Shown here piece after piece: positions 8,038 to 14,590 of a DNA stretch of 14,590 bases (the stretch's first letter is position 1; each line of letters begins with the position of its first letter). Made by a program: the position numbers and the translations under genes. The notes beneath the pieces were generated by a model, which worked only from the letters and a program-made list of their open reading frames with translations, ran no database searches and was not told where the DNA came from. The stretch is from Bacillota bacterium (GTDB lineage Bacteria > Bacillota > Clostridia > Clostridiales > Clostridiaceae): contig JAUZPI010000096.1 in assembly GCA_030706015.1 (NCBI GenBank), forward strand, positions 1 to 14,590. Reading direction: 5' to 3'.

Positions 8038-11000
8038 TTAAATAAACTAGTAGATTTTAAGGAAATCAAAACTTGTGGGGAAGAAGATATACCTAAAATA
8101 GAGAGAGTATCTAATAAAGATATAGCTGTAATAGGAGTATATGGAAAGTTCCCTATGGCTGATAATATGGACGAGTTCTGGCAAAATCTCAGAAATGGTA
8201 TAGATTGCATAAGAGAATTTCCGGATGAGAGAATGAAGGACATAAATTCAATATTACCGAATAGCTATATGTCATCTAATCCACCGCTATGTAAAGCAGC
8301 TTACCTTGATGATGTTGATAAATTCGATTATGAATTTTTTAACCTTTCTCCTAGTGAAGCAAGGTTAATGGATCCAAATCAAAGATTATTCCTTGAAGCG
8401 GCCTGGAGTGTAATAGATGAAGCAGGTTATGGAGGAAATGTAATAAGGGGAACCAAAACAGGGGTATATGTTGGTCATAGTAGTGATTTGAAATTTGAAT
8501 ATCATATGTATGTTAATACAGCTGATATGGATATGTATAATAATATTTCACTTCCTGGAAATGTAAAATCAATTATTGCAAGCAGGATTTCTTATATGTT
8601 AGACCTGAAGGGTCCAAGTATGGTAGTAGATACTGCTTGCTCATCATCGCTAGTGGCTGTACATTTGGCTTGTCAGGGAATCTTAAATGGAGAATGCGAA
8701 ATGGCTATTGCCGGAGGGGTGAAAATAAATCTATTACCTATTCAAAAGGGAATAGATGACGAAATAGGTATAAGGTCACCTGGTGATAAGGCAAAAACCT
8801 TTGATGACAGTTCTGATGGCACAGGTTCAGGTGAGGGTGTAATTGCTATTATGCTTAAGACATTAAAGAAGGCAATAGATGACGGAGATCATATTCACGC
8901 AGTAATTAAGGGAAGTGCAATAAACCAAGATGGAAACAGTATTGGTTTAACAGCTCCAAATTCTGAAGCTCAAGAAGCGGTTATATTAGATGCATGGAAA
9001 AATGCAGATATTGATCCAGAAACTATATCTTATATAGAAGCTCATGGGACAGCCACTAAGCTGGGAGATCCTATAGAAATAAACGGCATAGAAAGAGCAT
9101 TTAAAAAACATACCAGCAAGAAAAACTTCTGTGCTATAGGGTCAGTTAAAACGAACATAGGTCATTTAGATAATATTTCTGGATTAGCAGGCTTGGTAAA
9201 ACTTATTTTGTCATTGAAGCATAAAGCAATACCTGCTTCCCTTCATTTTAGCCGACCAAATAGGAAAATCAATTTTATAGATTCTCCGGTATTTGTAAAT
9301 GATAGGTTGGTTAAATGGGCAACAAGTGGATTTCCTTTAAGAGGAGGAGTTAGTTCTTTTGGTTTAGCAGGCACTAATTGCCATGTAGTAGTAGAAGAGT
9401 ATAAGAAGAAAGAAGTTAATTTAAATATATCTAAAACAACAGCACAGATATTTACTTTATCTGCACAAAGCAAAGAAGTACTTAGTAACTATGTGGATAA
9501 ATATATAAAGCATTTGGACAAGGATGCTGAAAGCTCCATAGAGGATATATGTTATACAGCTAATGCGGGAAGACAGCATTATACTCATAGATTAGCAATA
9601 ATTGCAGAAAACAAAGAAATATTAAGAGAAAAATTAGAAAGCTTTAAGTTTGGTAATGATAAGACTGATGATATTTACTATGGAAAACATAGAATTGTAT
9701 CAGCTAATCAAGAAGATATAGAGCAAAACGCTATAAGTGAAAATACCAAGAGGACATTAGAAAATAAGGCTGCAGAAAATATTGAGAAGATAGTATTAGC
9801 TCTAGAAAATAAGGAAGCTAGTTTAAGAGAAATATGTAATCTGTATATTAACGGAGCAGATATTGAATGGAAGGCAATTTATAGAGGGCAATCTAGAAAA
9901 AAGGTTAGTCTTCCTGTATATCCATTTAAGCGTTCTAGATGTTGGATTGAAACTAAAGCGAAAGTTAGCATTAATAATTTATCTCAGGCTAAGGAAATTA
10001 GCCATCCTTTGGTAGATAGATGTATTGTAAAAACTTTTGGGCAAGAAATATATGCTGTAAGACTTAATATAGATTCTCATTGGGTACTTGGAGAACATAA
10101 GGTTGCAGGAAGATGCGTGCTGCCTGGAACAGCTTATTTAGAGATTATAAGAGAGATATTTTCTAAGCACATAGATGGAAATTACACAAAATTACAGAAT
10201 ATCTTATTTGTTTCTCCACTTATAGTAGAGGCCAATGAAACAAAGGAAGTACATATAATTGTAAAAGAAAAAGAAGGCTATTATGACTTCACAATTGCAA
10301 GTAAATCTGATTCGGGACATGGTTGGAATATTCATGTTGAAGGAAAAGCACAAGCTGAAATGGTACAACAGATACCTGAATATGATATTGATGCTATATT
10401 CAAAAATTCAGCAATGGAAGAAATGGCTGAAGAAGATGAGCGAAAGATAATTGTAGAAATAGGTCCTCGATGGACAGGCATAAAAAAGCGAACCTACAAA
10501 GGACAAAATAATGAATATATAGCTCATTTTAAGATACCAGAGGAATTTGAAAATGATTTAAAAGAATACTATATATATCCCCCTGTTATGGACCGCAGTA
10601 TTAATGCTGCAAATGCATTAGTAGGGGAAGGTACATATTTACCTTTGTCTTATAAAACTATGATTATATATGGAGCTTCTCCTAAGGAATTTTACAGTTA
10701 CATAAGACCAAGTGGCAGCCAGAAGGGTAATCTTGAAACTCTGCGCTTTGATGTATTACTTTTTGACAAGACTGGAAAAGTATTTGTTGAAGTTAAAGAC
10801 TATACCATTAAGAGAGTTAGAGAAAATGAGTTTAAGCTTAGTCAGCTTAAAGAGAGCAAAGATATGTTCCACCAAGTAGTTTGGAATGTCAGTGAGCTTG
10901 GCAAAAATGAAAAAGATTTAATTCAAGGGGACATACTTCTATTCAAAGGTAAGAAAAATATATGCGAAGATGTAGCTAATAGTTTAAAAGCAGAAGGCTG

Positions 11001-12789
11001 TAATTTAATTCAAGTAGAGTTGGGTGATAGATTTGAGAAGCTCAGTCAAAATGAATATATTATATCAGCTAGAGAAGAGGATTATAAAAAGCTAATGGCT
11101 CAAATGTCACAACAAAAGCTTTCTAATATAATTCATATGTCCACATTAGATGGCGCGTCGGAAATAGAAAATATTCAAGAGCTAGAACATCAGCAAAACA
11201 ATGGAGTACTTAGTTTGTTCCATCTTACTAGAGCTCTTATTGCTAATAAGTTTAGTAAGGAATTAGATATCATTTTAATATCAGATTATGCGAATCAGGT
11301 TACTAAGTTTGAAGAATCTATAAAACCACATAATATGTCTATCTTTGCACTTGGAAAGGTGGTAAAACAAGAATACCTCAATTTAAAATCCAGATGTATT
11401 GATATAGATGATAACACCAGTGCAGATGAGATAGTTGCTGAAATAAAGGCTGGAGGAGATTCCTATCAATGTGCTTATCGTGAAGGTGCAAGGTATATTG
11501 ATGAATTTAAAGAATTAAATATTGCTAGGCAGGAAGATAAAGCATTTGAAATAAAAGAGCAAGGCGTTTATTTAATTACGGGTGGAATAGGCGGCTTAGG
11601 ACTTGAAATTAGCAAATTCATTGCATCAAAAAATAAAGTCAAGCTTGCATTAATAAATCGTTCTTCTATGCCAGCGAGAGAGACATGGGATGATATTTTA
11701 AGAGCAGCTGAAAATAAAAAGATGTGCAGGGCCATTAAAGCAATTCGTAGAATTGAAGTTAATGGAGCTGAAGTGCTTTGCTACAGCGCAGACACAGCAA
11801 ATTTCAATGAAATGGAGCAAGTTGTAACTGAGTTAAGAGAGAAGTATGGTGTAATAAATGGAATAGTACATTGTGCAGGCTTAGCAGGAGACGGCTTTAT
11901 CTATGGCAGAGAAGAAAAAATATTCAAGAATGTTATAGCGCCAAAGACGCAGGGAACTTGGATATTGGATAAATTAACAAAGTCAGATGAACTAGATTTC
12001 TTTGTATTATTTTCCTCAATAACCTCAATCTTGGGAGGCCAAGGTCAGGGGGATTATACAGCGGCTAATTCATATTTAGATTCCTTTACAGCTTATAGAA
12101 ATAAGCAAGGTAAGAGAACTATAACAATAAACTGGCCAGCTTGGAAAGAGGTAGGTATGGCAGCTGATTATGGGGTGGAGGATTCTAAAAATACTCTAAA
12201 GGCAGTTTCTACTGATATTGCAATAACCATATTTGGTGAGATTCTAAGTAAAGAAATTGAAAGAGTAATCATTGGAGAACCCAATTATGGAGTTTTATCA
12301 GAGATTGAAGAAGCCTTACCAATAAATTTAGCACATAAAATACGATTAGGAATAAATGAACACAGGTCAAATAAAAAGGATACTTCTTTAGATAATAAAG
12401 CCCGTACATCAGCAGTGTTAATAAAGGGTGGAAGCAAAGAAGATGTATTTAGCGAAACTGAAAAAAAGATTGCAGGGATATGGTCAGAAATCCTTGGACT
12501 TGAGGAAGTAGATATTTATGATAATTTCAATAGCTTAGGTGGAGATTCTATTTTGGCCACACGACTTCTTAGAAAGCTGGAGAAGGAATATCCAGGAATG
12601 ATTGATATTGCTGATGTATTTGCTTATTCTACAGTAAATGCTATGGCTCAATACATAGAAGAAATTATTAATAAAGAAGCAATCAAGGACATTGAGGCAA
12701 AAGCCATTGAAGAAGATTTATTGGATGATCTACTTGAAAAATTAGCAAATGGCGATATGGAAATAGCTGAGGCTGATAAATATTTTTAG
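8029..12789 (+). CDS. Trans-AT polyketide synthase, one module KS-DH-KR-ACP
   Basis: A 1586-residue AT-less module (numbering from ATG 8029; true start probably TTG 8035). KS (~29-455) has the full triad: Cys204 in DTACSSS, His339 in EAHGTATKLGDP and His379 in NIGHLDN. A ~180-residue flanking linker ends in LPVYPFKRSRCW (628-639), the usual post-AT motif, with no AT between. DH (~655-885) keeps HxxxGxxxxP (H690, G694, P699) and Asp855, but the Q/H of DxxxQ/H is Asn859; GPRW is at 812-815. KR (~900-1400, with its structural half first) has the NADPH motif TGGIGGLG (1184-1191) and K1306, S1330, Y1343 and N1347. Asp1288 of the LDD motif is kept and the A-type Trp is absent, which predicts B-type (D-hydroxy) reduction. 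ACP (~1475-1550) carries LGGDS with Ser1507. The last ~30 residues form a charged docking helix. It probably extends Gly-S-PCP by one malonyl unit to an enoyl thioester. Confidence 0.94.
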   Translation: MLLLNKLVDFKEIKTCGEEDIPKIERVSNKDIAVIGVYGKFPMADNMDEFWQNLRNGIDCIREFPDERMKDINSILPNSYMSSNPPLCKAAYLDDVDKFDYEFFNLSPSEARLMDPNQRLFLEAAWSVIDEAGYGGNVIRGTKTGVYVGHSSDLKFEYHMYVNTADMDMYNNISLPGNVKSIIASRISYMLDLKGPSMVVDTACSSSLVAVHLACQGILNGECEMAIAGGVKINLLPIQKGIDDEIGIRSPGDKAKTFDDSSDGTGSGEGVIAIMLKTLKKAIDDGDHIHAVIKGSAINQDGNSIGLTAPNSEAQEAVILDAWKNADIDPETISYIEAHGTATKLGDPIEINGIERAFKKHTSKKNFCAIGSVKTNIGHLDNISGLAGLVKLILSLKHKAIPASLHFSRPNRKINFIDSPVFVNDRLVKWATSGFPLRGGVSSFGLAGTNCHVVVEEYKKKEVNLNISKTTAQIFTLSAQSKEVLSNYVDKYIKHLDKDAESSIEDICYTANAGRQHYTHRLAIIAENKEILREKLESFKFGNDKTDDIYYGKHRIVSANQEDIEQNAISENTKRTLENKAAENIEKIVLALENKEASLREICNLYINGADIEWKAIYRGQSRKKVSLPVYPFKRSRCWIETKAKVSINNLSQAKEISHPLVDRCIVKTFGQEIYAVRLNIDSHWVLGEHKVAGRCVLPGTAYLEIIREIFSKHIDGNYTKLQNILFVSPLIVEANETKEVHIIVKEKEGYYDFTIASKSDSGHGWNIHVEGKAQAEMVQQIPEYDIDAIFKNSAMEEMAEEDERKIIVEIGPRWTGIKKRTYKGQNNEYIAHFKIPEEFENDLKEYYIYPPVMDRSINAANALVGEGTYLPLSYKTMIIYGASPKEFYSYIRPSGSQKGNLETLRFDVLLFDKTGKVFVEVKDYTIKRVRENEFKLSQLKESKDMFHQVVWNVSELGKNEKDLIQGDILLFKGKKNICEDVANSLKAEGCNLIQVELGDRFEKLSQNEYIISAREEDYKKLMAQMSQQKLSNIIHMSTLDGASEIENIQELEHQQNNGVLSLFHLTRALIANKFSKELDIILISDYANQVTKFEESIKPHNMSIFALGKVVKQEYLNLKSRCIDIDDNTSADEIVAEIKAGGDSYQCAYREGARYIDEFKELNIARQEDKAFEIKEQGVYLITGGIGGLGLEISKFIASKNKVKLALINRSSMPARETWDDILRAAENKKMCRAIKAIRRIEVNGAEVLCYSADTANFNEMEQVVTELREKYGVINGIVHCAGLAGDGFIYGREEKIFKNVIAPKTQGTWILDKLTKSDELDFFVLFSSITSILGGQGQGDYTAANSYLDSFTAYRNKQGKRTITINWPAWKEVGMAADYGVEDSKNTLKAVSTDIAITIFGEILSKEIERVIIGEPNYGVLSEIEEALPINLAHKIRLGINEHRSNKKDTSLDNKARTSAVLIKGGSKEDVFSETEKKIAGIWSEILGLEEVDIYDNFNSLGGDSILATRLLRKLEKEYPGMIDIADVFAYSTVNAMAQYIEEIINKEAIKDIEAKAIEEDLLDDLLEKLANGDMEIAEADKYF

Positions 12790-12791
12790 AA

Positions 12792-12820
12792 AGGTGATGG
12801 GGATGAATGAAGAAAATTAA
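12792..12820 (+). promoter_or_regulatory. Ribosome binding site and 5-codon upstream ORF overlapping the second PKS start
   Basis: AGGTGAT (12792-12798) matches the anti-Shine-Dalgarno. It sits best for an ATG at 12803, which opens only MNEEN and stops at 12818-12820. The PKS frame is closed by TGA at 12804-12806 and opens at ATG 12807, the first possible start, with 12 nt from the core. The short frame overlaps the PKS start by 14 bases, which would allow translational coupling, though it may be chance. Confidence 0.35.
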
Positions 12821-14590
12821 AAATTACATATATAGTCAGGTTGCAAACCATAATTTATCACAAAATGAAGCAAAACAGATGCTTTTAGAGATGAAGGAAA
12901 GTTCAGATAAGTTTGAAGATGAGATAGCCATTATAGGTATGTCAGGTAAGTTTCCCAATGCAAATAACCTTGAAGAATACTGGGACAATATAAAAAATGG
13001 GGTAAGATGTATTGGCGAACTACCTGAGGAAAGAGTAAGGGATGCTGAACAATATCTATTAAGATTTTTATATGATAGACTTGCGGCAAACGGTGCTATA
13101 AAAGAAGATGGGCATTTGGACGTAAATTATGAAATTAGAGGATATCTTAAGGAGATTGATAAATTTGACGCAGCTTTCTTTGGTATTCCTCCGAGAGAAG
13201 CAAAGGCAATGGATCCTGCCCAAAGATTATTTCTAGAAACTGCCTATGAAGCCATTGAAGATGCAGGTTACTGCGGAAGTAAAGTTTATGGCACAAACAC
13301 GGGTGTATTTGTGGGTACTGACCACGTAGCCGAGCTTAAGTATAAGAAGATAGCAGCAAAAGACCCTATGGTTGTTACTGGAACTTGGCCTGGAATTTTA
13401 GCAAGCCGTATATCTTATATTTATGATTTTAAAGGACCAAGTATGGTTATAGATACTGCATGCTCTTCTGGACTTGTCTCAGTACACATGGCATGTAATG
13501 CAATAAAAAATGGAGAATGCGAAATGGCTATCGCAGGTGGTTTAGGTAATTTTTATTACGCTCCTTTAAGATTTAAGGAGGACCTTAAAGAACTAGAATC
13601 TGTTGAATCTCCAGATAACACAGTTAGAACCTTTGATAAAAAGGCTAATGGAACTACTTGGGGAGAAGGTGTAGGAGCAGTCCTTTTGAAGCCTCTAAGT
13701 AAAGCTCTTCAAGATGGAGATGTAATTCATGCCGTTATAAAAGCTAGTGCGATAAATAATGATGGTGCTTCAAACGGTATTACTGCACCAGATGCAGGAG
13801 CACAAGAGAACTTACTGCTTACAGCTTGGAAGAAAGCGAACATAAGCCCAGAAACAGTGCAATATGTAGAAGTCCACGGTACAGGTACGGTGCTTGGAGA
13901 CCCTATAGAAATAAAAGCATTAACAAATGCCTTCAGAGCATCAACAGATAAGAGACAATTCTGTGGTATAGGTTCCGTAAAAACAGGTATAGGTCACCTT
14001 GTTGGAGCTTCAGGCTTAGCTTCACTGTTAAAAGTAGTTATGATGTTAAAAAATAAAACTATGCCTGCTACCTTGAATTTTACCGAACCAAATTCTTTTA
14101 TTAATTTCTGTGATTCTCCGGTATATGTAAATGATAAATTAAATCAATGGGAAAGTGAAGAAACACCAAGAAGAGCTGGAGTTAACTCCTTTGGATTTAG
14201 CGGAACAAACTGTCACGTGGTTTTAGAAGAAGCTCCAGTAAGAGTGAATAATGAGGCTGCTAAGACTGAGTTTGAAGTGTTTACCTTGTCTGCTAAAAAT
14301 CAAAATGTGTTAAAGGAATTAATAAATAACTGCAATAAGGAATTTTCAAACAATGAGTTAGATTTGCAGTCTGTATGTTATACGGCTAATGCTGGAAGAG
14401 GACATTATTCTAACAGAATAGCTCTTTTAGTTAAGAACTATAAAGAATTAAAGGATAAAATAAAATATTTGTCTCAAGTAGATTTTAATGAGATAAATAA
14501 GTTTGGTGTTTATTATGGTGAATACAAAATAGTACCAAACAGCAAACAAACCCGTGAAAAAGGGGAAATAGATGAAGGAGAAAGAAGAAC
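12807..14590 (+). CDS. Trans-AT polyketide synthase, 5' part: docking helix, KS, start of KS-flanking linker
   Basis: The frame runs open from ATG 12807 to the window end (594 codons visible) and the rest lies beyond it. Residues 1-38 form a helical docking region (IYSQVANHNLSQNEAKQMLL), common at the N-terminus of trans-AT subunits. KS2 spans ~39-470 with Cys219 in DTACSSG, His357 in EVHGTGTVLGDP and His397 in GIGHLVG, so it should condense rather than be a non-elongating KS0. Residues ~475-594 are the start of the KS-flanking linker (FTLSAKNQNVLKELI, CYTANAGRGHY) and resemble the same region of the preceding PKS; no AT is seen so far. It follows the previous stop by 17 bp, so it is in the same operon and should receive the chain from ACP Ser1507. 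Its reductive domains and later modules cannot be known from here. Confidence 0.92.
   Translation, partial: MKKIKNYIYSQVANHNLSQNEAKQMLLEMKESSDKFEDEIAIIGMSGKFPNANNLEEYWDNIKNGVRCIGELPEERVRDAEQYLLRFLYDRLAANGAIKEDGHLDVNYEIRGYLKEIDKFDAAFFGIPPREAKAMDPAQRLFLETAYEAIEDAGYCGSKVYGTNTGVFVGTDHVAELKYKKIAAKDPMVVTGTWPGILASRISYIYDFKGPSMVIDTACSSGLVSVHMACNAIKNGECEMAIAGGLGNFYYAPLRFKEDLKELESVESPDNTVRTFDKKANGTTWGEGVGAVLLKPLSKALQDGDVIHAVIKASAINNDGASNGITAPDAGAQENLLLTAWKKANISPETVQYVEVHGTGTVLGDPIEIKALTNAFRASTDKRQFCGIGSVKTGIGHLVGASGLASLLKVVMMLKNKTMPATLNFTEPNSFINFCDSPVYVNDKLNQWESEETPRRAGVNSFGFSGTNCHVVLEEAPVRVNNEAAKTEFEVFTLSAKNQNVLKELINNCNKEFSNNELDLQSVCYTANAGRGHYSNRIALLVKNYKELKDKIKYLSQVDFNEINKFGVYYGEYKIVPNSKQTREKGEIDEGERR

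Noticed and set aside
9400..9950. Integrated acyltransferase in the first PKS
   Set aside because: The ~180 residues between KS and LPVYPF lack GHSxG and are too short for an AT; this is the trans-AT flanking linker.
12803..12820. MNEEN as a genuine small gene
   Set aside because: Five codons cannot be supported as a gene; kept only as a possible coupling element.
1..14590. tRNA, rRNA, CRISPR arrays, insertion sequences
   Set aside because: The only non-coding stretch over 60 bp is 927-1146, which holds none of these; no transposase or terminal repeats are visible.

Overview
The window looks like chromosomal DNA of a low-GC Gram-positive anaerobe of the Clostridium type. Codons are A/T-rich (AGA, ATA, AAA, TTA dominate), Shine-Dalgarno sequences are strong, and genes are tightly packed on one strand. 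It covers the upstream part of a trans-acyltransferase (trans-AT) hybrid non-ribosomal peptide / polyketide cluster. The assignment to Clostridia rests on composition and protein style only; the species cannot be named from the sequence.

Layout, all on the + strand. (1) 1-926: the 3' part of a gene cut by the window edge, with a helical region followed by a DUF1349-like beta-sandwich; it may be unrelated to the cluster. (2) 927-1146: a 220-bp intergenic region, the only one of any size. It has an 11-bp perfect inverted repeat laid over a consensus -10 box, then a leader with a hairpin and a 20-bp imperfect direct repeat with a 42-bp period. (3) 1147-6708: an NRPS, A-PCP-C-A-PCP, ending in the C-terminal half of a condensation domain. 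(4) 6734-7999: a discrete FabD-type malonyltransferase with an extra ~110-residue tail. (5) 8029-12789: a one-module PKS, KS-DH-KR-ACP, without an AT. (6) 12807 to the window end: a second PKS, whose docking helix, complete KS and start of the KS-flanking linker are visible.

How the genes work together (inference). The first A domain loads an unidentified starter residue. The second A domain has a near-perfect glycine code and the C domain joins the two into an X-Gly-S-PCP. The separate AT supplies malonyl units to the AT-less modules. KS1 extends the glycyl chain by two carbons, a predicted B-type KR reduces the beta-keto group, and the DH probably dehydrates it to an enoyl chain. The chain then passes to KS2 on the next protein. 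This opening resembles the start of bacillaene assembly (A-PCP-C-A(Gly)-PCP-KS), but here the NRPS and PKS parts are separate proteins with the AT gene between them. Gaps between cluster genes are only 17-29 bp, so genes 3-6 almost certainly form one operon driven from 927-1146.

Points most worth a second look: the half condensation domain at the NRPS-to-PKS hand-over, the odd A1 specificity code, the regulatory leader, the AT tail, and the altered second catalytic motif of the DH.
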